A DNA stretch of 64,000 nt from Methylobacter sp. (lineage in GTDB: Bacteria > Pseudomonadota > Gammaproteobacteria > Methylococcales > Methylomonadaceae): contig JAUXXQ010000017.1 in the NCBI GenBank assembly GCA_030684815.1, positions 37,172 through 101,171 on the forward strand, written 5' to 3'. Shown piece by piece: positions 54,276 to 63,860 of this stretch; position 1 is the first letter of the stretch, and every line of letters begins with the position of its first letter. The notes beneath the pieces were generated by a model. That model did not search any database. It was given only the letters and a program-made list of their open reading frames with translations, and had not been told where the DNA came from. The translations under genes were made by a program, and so were the position numbers.

Positions 54276-56099
54276 ATGAATCAAGAACAACAGCAATCAC
54301 AACTTAAACAACTGATAGCAAAAGGAAAAGTACAGGGATACCTGACTTACGCCGAGGTTAATGATCATTTGCCCAGCGATATTGTTGATCCTGAACAAAT
54401 TGAAGACATCATTGGCATGATCAATGACATGGGGATTCAGGTTTATGAAGTTGCACCGGACGAAGATTCCCTTATTACTGATTCAGCCGCTGTCACCACA
54501 GATGACGAAGACGCTGAAGAAGTTGCCGCTTTAGCCTCCGTCGACAGCGAATTCGGCCGGACTACCGATCCCGTGCGCATGTACATGCGGGAAATGGGCT
54601 CAGTAGAATTGCTGACCCGTGCAGACGAACTAAAAATTGCCAAACGCATTGAAGAAGGCCAGCAGCAACTGGTTAAAGCCATTGCCCGCTCCTGTATCGT
54701 GGTCGACGATTTTATCCAGTCATTCGACAACATTTCCTCTGAAGAAGGCGGTATCCGACTGGCTGATTTGATTTCCGGCTTTGTTGATTTGAGCGAACCC
54801 GATGACTTTATCAGCGCATTGCCCGTCACTGATGATGACGCCGTTATTGTTGTCGAAGAGACTGCCGTCGAAGAAGAACCCAAAGGCTTAAATTACGAAG
54901 AAGTCAAAGAACGGGTCGAGACACTCAGAAAACAGTTAAAAACAGCAGCAGCGGCAATCAAAAAACATGGCTATCTGAACGAAAAAACGGAAAACGAGAT
55001 TGAAATCTTGGCCGACCTGTTCATGGAATTTAAGTGGACGCCGCAATATTTAAAGAAATTGACCGCCATTATCCCTAACGGCGTTGCCGCTGTACGCGAG
55101 CAGGAAAAGCTGATTATGGACGCCTGCATTAATCATGCAAAAATGCCGCGCAAAGAATTCATCACCTCTTTTCCTGAGCACGAAACCAGCTCGGAATGGC
55201 TTGACCAGTATTTAGGCGCAAACGGCAAATACGCCGAAGCACTGAAAGAACGCGAAAAGGACATCAGAAAAGCCCAAAAAACATTGACCGAGATAGAGGC
55301 GCAATACGGCTTAACGATTAGCGGCCTAAAAGACATTAATCGTCGTATGTCCATTGGCGAAGCCAAAGCACGGCGCGCTAAAAAAGAAATGATCGAAGCC
55401 AATTTAAGGCTGGTTATCTCCATCGCCAAAAAATATACTAATCGCGGTTTGCAATTTTTGGATTTGATTCAGGAAGGCAATATCGGCCTAATGAAAGCGG
55501 TTGATAAATTTGAATACCGTCGCGGCTACAAATTTTCCACTTATGCAACCTGGTGGATTAGACAGGCCATTACCCGCTCGATTGCGGATCAAGCCCGGAC
55601 TATTCGTATCCCGGTACACATGATTGAAACAATCAACAAATTGAATCGGATTTCCCGGCAAATTCTTCAGGAATTAGGACGGGAGGCGACGCCGGAAGAA
55701 CTGGCTGAACGCATGGAAATGCCCGAGGACAAAGTTCGTAAGGTATTGAAAATAGCCAAAGAACCGATTTCCATGGAAACCCCAATCGGTGACGATGAAG
55801 ATTCTCATTTGGGAGATTTCATAGAAGATGCTAAAGTACTGTCCCCTGTGGAAGCGGCAACGATTGCCGGTTTGCGCGAATCAACACAAAATGTGTTGGC
55901 TGGATTAACAGCTAGGGAAGCGAAAGTCTTGCGTATGCGTTTTGGTATCAACATGAATACCGACCATACGCTGGAAGAAGTGGGCAAACAGTTTGACGTG
56001 ACACGCGAAAGAATCCGTCAAATTGAAGCCAAGGCACTCAGAAAATTGAGGCACCCATCCAGATCAGAGCAGTTGAGATGCTTTTTGGATGGCGAGTAA
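54276..56099 (+). CDS. rpoD: RNA polymerase sigma70 factor RpoD
   Basis: Primary sigma factor, 607 residues. Region 1.1 (about 1-80) is acidic; region 1.2 starts at [19 protein letters not shown] non-conserved acidic insert (about 170-330) precedes region 2, with [20 protein letters not shown] and [20 protein letters not shown]. Region 3 ([18 protein letters not shown]) and region 4 ([38 protein letters not shown]) are intact. It is followed by tRNA-Ile2. Confidence 0.98.
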   Translation: MNQEQQQSQLKQLIAKGKVQGYLTYAEVNDHLPSDIVDPEQIEDIIGMINDMGIQVYEVAPDEDSLITDSAAVTTDDEDAEEVAALASVDSEFGRTTDPVRMYMREMGSVELLTRADELKIAKRIEEGQQQLVKAIARSCIVVDDFIQSFDNISSEEGGIRLADLISGFVDLSEPDDFISALPVTDDDAVIVVEETAVEEEPKGLNYEEVKERVETLRKQLKTAAAAIKKHGYLNEKTENEIEILADLFMEFKWTPQYLKKLTAIIPNGVAAVREQEKLIMDACINHAKMPRKEFITSFPEHETSSEWLDQYLGANGKYAEALKEREKDIRKAQKTLTEIEAQYGLTISGLKDINRRMSIGEAKARRAKKEMIEANLRLVISIAKKYTNRGLQFLDLIQEGNIGLMKAVDKFEYRRGYKFSTYATWWIRQAITRSIADQARTIRIPVHMIETINKLNRISRQILQELGREATPEELAERMEMPEDKVRKVLKIAKEPISMETPIGDDEDSHLGDFIEDAKVLSPVEAATIAGLRESTQNVLAGLTAREAKVLRMRFGINMNTDHTLEEVGKQFDVTRERIRQIEAKALRKLRHPSRSEQLRCFLDGE

Positions 56100-56110
56100 C
56101 GAGCAAATAA

Positions 56111-56187
56111 GGGCCCTTAGCTCAGTTGGTTAGAGCGTCCGACTCATAATCGGCAGGTCGTAGGTTCAAGTCCTACAGGGCCCACCA
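56111..56187 (+). tRNA. tRNA-Ile2 (CAU anticodon, lysidine-modified)
   Basis: 77 nt including encoded CCA. Acceptor GGGCCCT pairs with AGGGCCC; D-loop AGCTCAGTTGGTTAGAGC; anticodon loop CTCATAA (CAU); T arm GTAGGTTCAAGTCCTAC. A CAU tRNA may be Met or Ile2. The GGGCCC acceptor and T-arm resemble the E. coli minor isoleucine tRNA (ileX), not elongator Met (GGCTACG acceptor), and ileX also lies next to rpoD in E. coli. Confidence 0.85.
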
Positions 56188-56194
56188 TAAACAT

Positions 56195-56220
56195 CAAAAG
56201 GCTGCCTACGCAGCCTTTTG
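56195..56220 (+). terminator. Intrinsic terminator after tRNA-Ile2
   Basis: A perfect 11-bp stem CAAAAGGCTGC / GCAGCCTTTTG with a 4-nt loop, its descending arm ending in TTTT. It ends the rpsU-rpoD-tRNA transcript and lies 35 nt before metK. Confidence 0.75.
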
Positions 56221-56255
56221 TATATCTGGGTTTTATATTTTAGCAAGGTGGTATC

Positions 56256-57416
56256 GTGAGCAATAACTATACATTCACATCAGAATCGGTTTCAGAAGGG
56301 CATCCTGATAAGGTTGCGGATCAAATTTCAGATGCGGTACTTGATGCCCTTTTGGAACAAGATCCCCGTTCACGCGTTGCTTGTGAGACCTTAGTAAAAA
56401 CCGGCATGGTTATTTTAGCTGGCGAAGTCACTACCGATGCCTGGGTCGACCTTGAAGCGCTGGTACGAAAAGTAGTTTGCGACATCGGCTATGACCACGG
56501 CGACATTGGTTTCGACGGCAACAGTTGCGCAGTTTTAAATGCCATCGGCAAACAATCATCCGACATCGCGATGGGTGTTGATGAAGGTGAAAACCACGAA
56601 CAAGGCGCAGGCGATCAAGGTTTAATGTTCGGTTATGCCAGCAATGAAACTGATGTATTAATGCCGGCGCCCATCACCTATTCCCATCTGCTGGTCAAGC
56701 GCCAAGCCGAAGTGCGTAAAAATAAAGTGTTGCCTTGGCTGCGTCCTGACGCCAAAAGCCAAATCACCTTCCGCTATGAAGATAACAAACCGGTCGCCAT
56801 TGATGCGGTTGTTTTATCAACCCAGCATTCACCGGAAATCAGCACCAAAGCGCTGCACGAAGCGGTCATGGATGAAATTATCCTGCCGGTACTGCCTAAA
56901 GAATGGTTGCATAAAGACACTAAATATTTTATTAACCCAACCGGCCAGTTCGTTATCGGCGGCCCTGTTGGCGATTGCGGCTTAACCGGGCGTAAAATCA
57001 TCGTCGACACTTACGGCGGCATGGCCAGACATGGCGGCGGCGCATTTTCCGGCAAAGATCCTTCAAAAGTCGATCGCTCTGCAGCGTACATGGCACGCTA
57101 TGTAGCTAAAAACATTGTAGCTGCCGGTTTAGCTGATCGTTGTGAAATTCAAGTGTCTTACGCCATTGGCGTGGCTGAACCGACCTCTATCAGCATTGAA
57201 ACCTTTGGCACCGGCAAAATCAGCGAAGATCGGTTGGTGCAAATTGTCAGGGATATTTTTGATTTACGGCCTAAAGGTTTGATAGCAGCCCTTGGCTTGT
57301 TGAAGCCCATTTACCAAACCACAGCCGCTTACGGTCACTTTGGCCGCACCGAAGACTCTTTTAGCTGGGAAAAAACCGATAAGGTTGACGCCTTAAAAGA
57401 TGCCGCCGGTCTTTAA
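56256..57416 (+). CDS. metK: S-adenosylmethionine synthetase
   Basis: Makes SAM from methionine and ATP. It has 386 residues with a GTG start at 56256, preceded by AAGGTGG. Motifs are [20 protein letters not shown] (about 8-27), DQGLMFGYA and [16 protein letters not shown]. It is followed 21 nt later by ahcY, so SAM synthesis and recycling of its by-product are co-transcribed. I saw no SAM riboswitch in the short leader. Confidence 0.98.
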   Translation: MSNNYTFTSESVSEGHPDKVADQISDAVLDALLEQDPRSRVACETLVKTGMVILAGEVTTDAWVDLEALVRKVVCDIGYDHGDIGFDGNSCAVLNAIGKQSSDIAMGVDEGENHEQGAGDQGLMFGYASNETDVLMPAPITYSHLLVKRQAEVRKNKVLPWLRPDAKSQITFRYEDNKPVAIDAVVLSTQHSPEISTKALHEAVMDEIILPVLPKEWLHKDTKYFINPTGQFVIGGPVGDCGLTGRKIIVDTYGGMARHGGGAFSGKDPSKVDRSAAYMARYVAKNIVAAGLADRCEIQVSYAIGVAEPTSISIETFGTGKISEDRLVQIVRDIFDLRPKGLIAALGLLKPIYQTTAAYGHFGRTEDSFSWEKTDKVDALKDAAGL

Positions 57417-57437
57417 TTAAATAACCAAGGAAACATA

Positions 57438-58730
57438 ATGAGCCAAGCAGATTATAAAGTCGCCGATATTGAACTGGCAGCCTGGGGCCGTAAAGAAATT
57501 AATATTGCCGAAACTGAAATGCCGGGCTTAATGGCCTTGCGTGAAGAATTTGGCACAGCGCAGCCGTTAAAAGGTGCGCGTATCGCCGGCTGTTTGCACA
57601 TGACCATTCAAACAGCGGTACTGATCGAAACATTGACGGCATTAGGCGCCACCGTGCGCTGGTCTTCGTGCAACATTTTCTCTACCCAAGACCATGCGGC
57701 TGCAGCCATGGCAGCAGCCGGCATTCCGGTATTTGCCTGGAAAGGCGAGACCGAAGAAGAGGCGGAATGGTGCATTGAGCAAACCATCATGGGCACAGAC
57801 GGCTGGCGTCCGAACATGATTCTGGATGATGGCGGTGATTTGACCAACATGATGCACGACAAATTCTCTGACTTGATAGCGGATGTCAAAGGCTTGTCGG
57901 AAGAAACCACAACAGGCGTGTTGCGATTATACGAACGGGTCACCAAAGGCACATTAAAAGTGCCCGCATTCAACGTCAACGACTCAGTCACCAAATCAAA
58001 ATTCGACAACCTGTACGGCTGCCGCGAATCATTGGTTGACGGCATCAAACGCGCCACCGACGTCATGATTGCCGGCAAAATCGCCGTCGTCTGCGGTTAC
58101 GGCGATGTCGGCAAAGGTTGCGCCCAATCCTTGCGCGGCTTGGGCGCTACCGTGTGGATTACCGAAATCGACCCGATTTGCGCATTGCAAGCGGCGATGG
58201 AAGGCTATCGCGTGGTCACGATGGAAGATGCAGCGCCTTTGGCTAACATTTTTGTTACCGCGACCGGCAACTTTAATATCATCACTCATGCGCACATGGT
58301 GGCAATGAGAGACCAGGCAATTGTATGCAATATCGGCCATTTCGACGCCGAAATCGACATCGCCTCGTTGCGTCAATACACCTGGGAAAACATCAAGCCG
58401 CAAGTCGACCACGTCATTTTTCCAGACGGCAAACGCCTGATTATCTTGGCGGAAGGCCGTTTGGTAAATCTGGGTTGCGCCACCGGACATCCCAGCTTTG
58501 TGATGTCCAATTCATTCTGCAATCAAGTGCTTGCACAAATGGAACTGTGGGCAAATTCAGCGCAATATGAAAACAAAGTCTATATCCTGCCTAAAAAGCT
58601 GGACGAAAAAGTCGCCAGATCGCATCTCAAACAACTGGGTGTGAATTTGACCGTACTCACTGAGGAGCAAGCCAACTATATTAATGTACCGGTTGAAGGG
58701 CCTTATAAAGCCGATTATTACCGTTATTGA
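57438..58730 (+). CDS. ahcY: Adenosylhomocysteinase
   Basis: NAD-dependent hydrolase that splits S-adenosylhomocysteine into adenosine and homocysteine, relieving inhibition of methyltransferases. It has 430 residues. The NAD-binding motif [20 protein letters not shown] is at about 216-235; [13 protein letters not shown] and the C-terminal YKADYYRY are diagnostic. It lies in the metK-ahcY-metF set. The enterobacterial alternative (mtnN/luxS) is not in this window. Confidence 0.98.
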   Translation: MSQADYKVADIELAAWGRKEINIAETEMPGLMALREEFGTAQPLKGARIAGCLHMTIQTAVLIETLTALGATVRWSSCNIFSTQDHAAAAMAAAGIPVFAWKGETEEEAEWCIEQTIMGTDGWRPNMILDDGGDLTNMMHDKFSDLIADVKGLSEETTTGVLRLYERVTKGTLKVPAFNVNDSVTKSKFDNLYGCRESLVDGIKRATDVMIAGKIAVVCGYGDVGKGCAQSLRGLGATVWITEIDPICALQAAMEGYRVVTMEDAAPLANIFVTATGNFNIITHAHMVAMRDQAIVCNIGHFDAEIDIASLRQYTWENIKPQVDHVIFPDGKRLIILAEGRLVNLGCATGHPSFVMSNSFCNQVLAQMELWANSAQYENKVYILPKKLDEKVARSHLKQLGVNLTVLTEEQANYINVPVEGPYKADYYRY

Positions 58731-58763
58731 TTTATCTTCTTCTCGCGGTTCCCGTGGGAATGC

Positions 58764-58792
58764 TATCGGTGCCGCCGTCAGCGGCACCGATA
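58764..58792 (+). other. 12-bp perfect hairpin between ahcY and metF
   Basis: TATCGGTGCCGC (58764-58775) pairs perfectly with GCGGCACCGATA (58781-58792) around a 5-nt loop. There is no T-tract after it (CAATAAAACC), so it is not a classic intrinsic terminator. It may stabilise the metK-ahcY 3' end or act as an attenuator. It does not resemble the SAH riboswitch fold. Confidence 0.5.
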
Positions 58793-58888
58793 CAATAAAA
58801 CCTACAGCAGTGCCGACAAAGTCATAGCCCCTCGGCTTCAAGCTCTTTGTCCATAAAGTCGTTAGCTTCCCGTCAGTGAGTCTTTAAA

Positions 58889-59734
58889 ATGTCATCACCA
58901 CACACACATCCACAGCTTTTCAGTTTCGAATTTTACCCGCCCAAAACCGAAGAAGGTGCCGCGAGTTTGCAGGTTGTACACAGCAAACTGGCTAAACTCA
59001 ACCCCGATTTTTTTTCCGTCACTTTCGGCGCAGGTGGTTCGACCCGCGATCTTACTTTCACTACGGTGATCGATATTCAAGCTAAAGGTATTGCCGCTGC
59101 GCCGCATTTGTCCTGCGTTGCCTCGACTAAAGATAACATCCGTGCGATTCTGAAAGATTATCAGCAGCATGGCATCCGCAAAATTGTGGCCTTACGCGGC
59201 GACTTGCCTTCCGGCACTATGTCGGCCGGTGAATTCCGCTATGCCAATGAACTGGTTGAATTTATTCGCCAGGAAACCGGCGACCATTTCCAGATTCATG
59301 TCGCCGCTTATCCTGAAGTGCATCCACAAGCCGCTAATGGTGTGGAAGACTTTAAAAATTTCAAACGCAAAGTGGAGGCTGGAGCCGATGCAGTCATCAC
59401 CCAATATTTTTATAACGCCGAAGCGTATTTCTATTTTGTCGATGCCTGCGAAAAAGCCAACATAAGCATTCCCATTGTGCCCGGTATTATGCCGATTACC
59501 CAATATGCGCAATTGTTCCGCTTCTCAGATATGTGCGGCGCCGATATTCCCCGCTGGCTTAGAAAACGTCTGGAAAGTTTTGGCGATGATAGGGAATCAA
59601 TACAGGCATTCGGTCTGGATGTGGTCAGCGAGCTGTGTCAGCGTTTACTTGACGGCGGCGCGCCGGGTTTGCATTTTTACACGATGAATCAGGCAGCACC
59701 GACTTTAGCGATTTTGGATAATTTAAAGCGGTAA
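58889..59734 (+). CDS. metF: 5,10-methylenetetrahydrofolate reductase
   Basis: FAD enzyme producing 5-methyl-THF for methionine synthesis, 281 residues. LFSFEFYPPKTEEG (about 10-23, with the catalytic Glu), VTFGAGGSTRDLT, IVALRGDLP and AYPEVHPQA are all present, with ADAVITQYFYNAEAYFYF in the second half. It closes the methyl cycle begun by metK and ahcY. Confidence 0.97.
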   Translation: MSSPHTHPQLFSFEFYPPKTEEGAASLQVVHSKLAKLNPDFFSVTFGAGGSTRDLTFTTVIDIQAKGIAAAPHLSCVASTKDNIRAILKDYQQHGIRKIVALRGDLPSGTMSAGEFRYANELVEFIRQETGDHFQIHVAAYPEVHPQAANGVEDFKNFKRKVEAGADAVITQYFYNAEAYFYFVDACEKANISIPIVPGIMPITQYAQLFRFSDMCGADIPRWLRKRLESFGDDRESIQAFGLDVVSELCQRLLDGGAPGLHFYTMNQAAPTLAILDNLKR

Positions 59735-59739
59735 CTATC

Positions 59740-60333
59740 ATGGCAGCAGAATCCAAACAAGCCAGCGAATGGATTAGTGAAGAGGCCTATTTACAAGGCG
59801 AACTCGTTAGTGAAATAAAGCACGAATATATTGACGGCGATGTTTATGCGATGGCGGGCGCGAGTAAAAATCACCAGCGTATTACGGGCAATGTCAGCAG
59901 AAAATTTGGCAATCAATTAGAAAACACGCCCTGTGAACCGTTTGCATCGGATATTAAAGTTAAAGTCGGCAGCCAATTTTTTTATCCCGATGTCATGGTG
60001 GTGTGCGAGGATGAAAATGGCAACGATTATTACACCGAAAAGCCCGTCATTATTGTCGAGGTCTTATCCAAATCCACCCGCAGGATGGATGAAACCGCTA
60101 AAAAATTCGCCTATCAAACTCTGCCGACGCTAAAGGAATATGTGTTAATCGAGCAGGATTTTGTCGATGTCGAAGTTTGCCGCCGCAGTGAAGGCTGGGT
60201 ATCCCGCCATTATTTTATGGGCGATAACGTGACCTTTGAATCAGTGGGCTTAAGCTTAGCTGTGGCGGATATTTATCAGCGTGTTGATAATGAAGATGTA
60301 ATCTCTTTTGTTAATTCACTTAACCAGCCATAG
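59740..60333 (+). CDS. Uma2 family (DUF820) endonuclease-like protein
   Basis: 197 residues, PD-(D/E)XK nuclease fold. EYIDGDVYAMAGASKNHQRI (about 29-48) is the family N-terminal signature; the putative catalytic residues are D in FYPDVMVVC and E in IIVEVLSKST. Such proteins are abundant in cyanobacteria and scattered in methanotrophs, often in many copies. No biological role is established. It starts 5 nt after metF but is probably an opportunistic insertion, not a methyl-cycle gene. Confidence 0.88.
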   Translation: MAAESKQASEWISEEAYLQGELVSEIKHEYIDGDVYAMAGASKNHQRITGNVSRKFGNQLENTPCEPFASDIKVKVGSQFFYPDVMVVCEDENGNDYYTEKPVIIVEVLSKSTRRMDETAKKFAYQTLPTLKEYVLIEQDFVDVEVCRRSEGWVSRHYFMGDNVTFESVGLSLAVADIYQRVDNEDVISFVNSLNQP

Positions 60334-60359
60334 CGGCTAACACCACCTTTTCCCTACCC

Positions 60360-61709
60360 GTGTCCAATCAATCACTTTCCCAGCGCGACCTTTCCGTTTT
60401 GTGGCATCCCTGCACACAAATGAAAGACCACGAAAACTTTCCTATCATCCCAATCAAACAAGGCCGGGGCGTTTGGCTGGAAGACTTCGACGGCAACCGC
60501 TATCTCGATGCCATCAGTTCGTGGTGGGTCAACCTATTCGGCCACGCCAACCCGTCCATCAATGCCGCCTTAAAAGACCAGCTCGATACCCTGGAACAGG
60601 TGATTTTTGCCGGTTTCACCCATGAATCGGCGATCAAGTTGGCGGAAAGACTGATTGAAATAACGCCGTCCGGATTAACGCGTTGTTTTTATGCCGACAA
60701 CGGTTCGGCGGCGGTCGAAGTCGCGCTGAAGATGAGTTTTCACTATTGGCGCAATCTTGGACAAACCCAAAAAACCAAATTCATCACGCTGGAAAACAGC
60801 TATCACGGCGAAACCTTGGGCGCACTGGCAGTCGGCAATGTGGCGCTGTATAAAGAAACTTACGCGCCGCTGTTAATGGACGTCATCACCGTGCCGGGTC
60901 CTGACTGTTATCACCGCGAACCCGGCGAATCCTGGGCGGATTATTCCACCCGCCGTTTTGCGCCGATGGAACAGGCGCTGCAACAACACGGCGATAGCGT
61001 GTGCGCGGTCATCATCGAACCTCTGGTGCAATGTGCCGGCAACATGCGCATGTACGATCCGGTTTATTTGAAATTGCTGAGGGATGCCTGCGACAAATAC
61101 AACGTGCATTTAATCGCCGATGAAATCGCCGTCGGTTTTGGCCGCACCGGCACCTTGTTTGCTTGCGAACAGGCAGCCATCAGCCCCGATTTTATCTGTC
61201 TGTCCAAAGGCCTGACCGGCGGCTATTTGCCGTTGTCGGCGGTATTGACCACCGACCGCATGTATCAAGCCTTTTACGACGATTATCAAAACATGACGGC
61301 TTTTTTACATTCGCACAGCTATACCGGCAATGCGCTGGCATGCCGCGCCGGACTTGCCACCCTTGAGATTTTTCAGCACCACCATATCATCGAAAAAAAC
61401 CGGGCTTTGGCGGCAACCATGGCGAAAGCGGCAGCGCGCTTTCATGACCATCCCAACGTCGCCGAAGTCCGGCAAACCGGCATGATTCTAGCCATTGAAC
61501 TGGTCAAAAACAAACAGACCCGCGAAGCCTACCCTTGGCAGGAGCGGCGCGGGCTTAAAGTCTACCAATACGCCTTGTCCAAAGGCGTATTATTGCGCCC
61601 ATTAGGCAATGTCATTTATTTCATGCCGCCCTATATTGTCACCGAGGAAGAGCTTTTATTGATCGCCGACGTGGCTTGGCAAGGCATACAGCACGCAATT
61701 AAGGACTGA
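60360..61709 (+). CDS. bioA: Adenosylmethionine-8-amino-7-oxononanoate aminotransferase
   Basis: PLP enzyme of biotin synthesis that uses SAM as amino donor, 449 residues with a GTG start. LWHPCTQMKDHENFPI (about 14-29) is the BioA hallmark; DEIAVGFGRTGTLFACEQA and the PLP lysine in CLSKGLTGGYLPLSAV follow. Other bio genes are absent here. It is followed 2 nt later by rsmE. Confidence 0.96.
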   Translation: MSNQSLSQRDLSVLWHPCTQMKDHENFPIIPIKQGRGVWLEDFDGNRYLDAISSWWVNLFGHANPSINAALKDQLDTLEQVIFAGFTHESAIKLAERLIEITPSGLTRCFYADNGSAAVEVALKMSFHYWRNLGQTQKTKFITLENSYHGETLGALAVGNVALYKETYAPLLMDVITVPGPDCYHREPGESWADYSTRRFAPMEQALQQHGDSVCAVIIEPLVQCAGNMRMYDPVYLKLLRDACDKYNVHLIADEIAVGFGRTGTLFACEQAAISPDFICLSKGLTGGYLPLSAVLTTDRMYQAFYDDYQNMTAFLHSHSYTGNALACRAGLATLEIFQHHHIIEKNRALAATMAKAAARFHDHPNVAEVRQTGMILAIELVKNKQTREAYPWQERRGLKVYQYALSKGVLLRPLGNVIYFMPPYIVTEEELLLIADVAWQGIQHAIKD

Positions 61710-61711
61710 CT

Positions 61712-62464
61712 ATGCGCGTCTCACGCTTATATACGCCGACCGCACTGACAACCGGCCAACGCATCGAACTCGATGACGATAACGGCCACTATGTCAGAAC
61801 CGTGTTGCGCTTAAAAAGCGAGCATCCGCTCATTTTATTTAACGGTCAGGGCGGCGAATATCTGTGTACGGTCGCCGAAGTCAGCCGTAAAAGCGTGTCG
61901 GTTACGGTTGAAAAATGGCAAGATCGCAGCGTCGAATCGCCGCTACACGTCACTTTAGGTTTAGGCATCTCACGCGGCGACCGCATGGATTTAGTGGTAC
62001 AAAAAGCCGTGGAATTGGGCGTCAATCAGATTACGCCGTTAACAACAGAACGCTGCGTGGTGCAATTTAAAGGCGAGAAAAAACCGCAACGCCTGCTGCA
62101 TTGGCAAAAAATAGTGCAACATGCCGCCGAACAAAGCGGCAGAACCATTTTGCCCGCAATGCCGGAAATCGAATCGCTGCCCGCCTGGGTCGGCCAACAA
62201 CAAGGGCTGAAAATTTTTCTCGATCCTTATGCCGAAACCACTTTAACCGAATTAACGCCCGAAGCGCTAACAGCAGGACGCCGGGTGACCTTGCTCACCG
62301 GCCCCGAAGGCGGTTTTTCCGACCAAGAACGCAACCTGGCCAAAGCCGCCGGTTTTATCCCCGTCCGTTTAGGCGCGCGCATTTTAAGGACCGAAACCGC
62401 ATCCCTGGCCGCCTTAGCCGCCGTGCAATTGTTATGGGGCGATTTTGGCAAAGAACCGTTATGA
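61712..62464 (+). CDS. rsmE: 16S rRNA m3U1498 methyltransferase RsmE
   Basis: SPOUT-class RNA methyltransferase, 250 residues. An N-terminal PUA-like domain (about 1-70) precedes the knotted SAM-binding domain with LLTGPEGGFSDQERNLA and the C-terminal LGARILRTETASLAALAAVQ. Its stop overlaps the next start (ATGA). Confidence 0.96.
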   Translation: MRVSRLYTPTALTTGQRIELDDDNGHYVRTVLRLKSEHPLILFNGQGGEYLCTVAEVSRKSVSVTVEKWQDRSVESPLHVTLGLGISRGDRMDLVVQKAVELGVNQITPLTTERCVVQFKGEKKPQRLLHWQKIVQHAAEQSGRTILPAMPEIESLPAWVGQQQGLKIFLDPYAETTLTELTPEALTAGRRVTLLTGPEGGFSDQERNLAKAAGFIPVRLGARILRTETASLAALAAVQLLWGDFGKEPL

Positions 62465-63360
62465 ACAAGCGTATGACTTACGCGCTAGTGCCGCTTGGCG
62501 TTCTGCTGGCGGCATCATCATTAGCGTGTATCGTCGGCTATTTCGTTTTCCAAGGCTTGGACGGGCAGCTACCTTTAGCGAAAATCATCAGCAAATCGAC
62601 ACAGTTATTCTTAGTGTTGAGCATTTTTCCGGCGATGAGCTATCTGAAATTGAGCAAAGCCGACTTGGGCTTTGCGCCAACACCGGTATTTTTAAAGCAA
62701 CTGGCACTCGGCTTCGGTCTAGGCTTTGCCACCCTGATGCCGGTATTTATCATCGAATACGCGCTGGGCATCCATATCATTGACCAAGCGCAGCAATGGA
62801 CAGCGAGCCTTGTAGCTAAAAAAATGCTGGTTTCATTGTTGCTGGCTTTCATCATCTCACTGATTGAAGAACCGCTGTTCCGGGGCATTTTGTTCGCCGG
62901 TTTAAACAAAAAATTGTCAGTCATATCGGCCATTTTAATCAGCTCAAGCTACTATGCCGCGCTGCATTTTTTAAACAGCAAAACTCAGATAGCTGTTGAC
63001 CAAGCCAGCCTAGCCAGCGCTTTCAGCTTGCTTGGCGAAGCCTTTGCCAACTTGCTGAACCCGGACATCCTATCGGCATTTTTTGCCTTGTTGATGGTGG
63101 GTATTTTTCTGGGCGTAATCAGGGCCAAAGTAAAACACAGCCTGGGTTTATGTATCGGCTGCCATACCTGCTGGGTGTGGCAAATTAAAATGAGCAAAAG
63201 CCTGTTTAACACCGATGCCGGCTCCGATTACCTGTATCTGGTCAGCAGTTATGACGGCGTGATCGGGCCTTTAGTCACCGGCTGGCTCAGTGCCGCCCTC
63301 ATCGGCTATTTTATTTATCAATATAAGTTCGTAACTAGGAGGCAAGGTGATGCTGGTTGA
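62461..63360 (+). CDS. CPBP-family intramembrane metalloprotease
   Basis: 299 residues from ATG 62461, which overlaps the rsmE stop; the longer open frame upstream only shadows rsmE. About eight membrane segments. The CAAX/abortive-infection protease signature EEPLFRGILFAGL (EExxxR, about 140-152) is present, with later membrane histidines in YAALHFLN and GCHTCWVW that complete the metal site. In some proteobacteria a similar protein accompanies exosortase systems, but no exosortase is in view. The substrate is unknown. Confidence 0.85.
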   Translation: MNKRMTYALVPLGVLLAASSLACIVGYFVFQGLDGQLPLAKIISKSTQLFLVLSIFPAMSYLKLSKADLGFAPTPVFLKQLALGFGLGFATLMPVFIIEYALGIHIIDQAQQWTASLVAKKMLVSLLLAFIISLIEEPLFRGILFAGLNKKLSVISAILISSSYYAALHFLNSKTQIAVDQASLASAFSLLGEAFANLLNPDILSAFFALLMVGIFLGVIRAKVKHSLGLCIGCHTCWVWQIKMSKSLFNTDAGSDYLYLVSSYDGVIGPLVTGWLSAALIGYFIYQYKFVTRRQGDAG

Positions 63361-63406
63361 ATTCGCCATCGGTTATAAAACGAATACTGAAAAAAACACG
63401 ACGTGT

Positions 63407-63860
63407 TTATTTAAGTTGCTTCCACCTTCCGCGAATATAGTCCAAGGCTTCCTGAATATTCAGATCACGCGTTGCACCGCCCGTCCTCACGAAAAATTTT
63501 GGCGAGCCTCCTTGATTTAAAAACACCGGCCTTGTCGAGGGCGAAGTGATAAGCCGACAGACGTCTTTATTATCAATTACGTGAAATAAAATATGCACAA
63601 ATCCACATAAATCAGCGCCAATATTTGTGGTAATCACCGTCATCACCGCTTGTTCAAATCCATCCTGACCGGGCTTTTTCAGCGTTTGATAATCTTTTTC
63701 CAGGCCTAAAATCTCGCCATTGTCAGCAACGCCAATCAATAACGTTCCACCTTTAGGGCCATTCAAAAATCCCACCAACGTTTTTAAAACAACACCTTCG
63801 AGAGTCCGATTAATGCGACTCTCAACCATATCCCAACGCAACGACGATTTGAATTCCAAA
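63407..63860 (-). pseudogene. 3' exon of an AlbA_2 (Schlafen-like) gene split by a group II intron
   Basis: The visible part encodes about 150 residues in an AlbA_2-type fold: LEFKSSLRW at the very start, then FLNGPKGGTLLIGVADNGEI, SPSTRPVFLNQGG, and YIRGRW near the stop. LEFKSS normally lies 5-15 residues after a start codon, but here the frame is cut at 63861 by the 3' end of a group II intron. A stop codon lies a few codons further upstream in the intron, so the only local start would be TTG 63859. The gene is most simply read as a normal gene whose 5' exon lies beyond the right edge, made continuous by splicing. Role: DNA-binding/ATPase-like accessory domain, unknown. Confidence 0.7.

Noticed and set aside
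56111..56187. Calling the CAU tRNA an elongator or initiator tRNA-Met
   Set aside because: The GGGCCC acceptor stem and T arm match the ileX type and the rpoD-adjacent position supports Ile2; initiator features (C1-A72 mismatch, three G-C pairs in the anticodon stem) are absent.
57417..57437. SAH or SAM riboswitch before ahcY or metK
   Set aside because: The metK-ahcY spacer is only 21 nt and the metK leader after the tRNA terminator is 35 nt; neither can hold a known riboswitch fold.
62101..62460. N-terminal extension of the CPBP protease frame
   Set aside because: The extension lies wholly inside rsmE and is Arg-rich noise; ATG 62461 overlaps the rsmE stop in the usual ATGA form.
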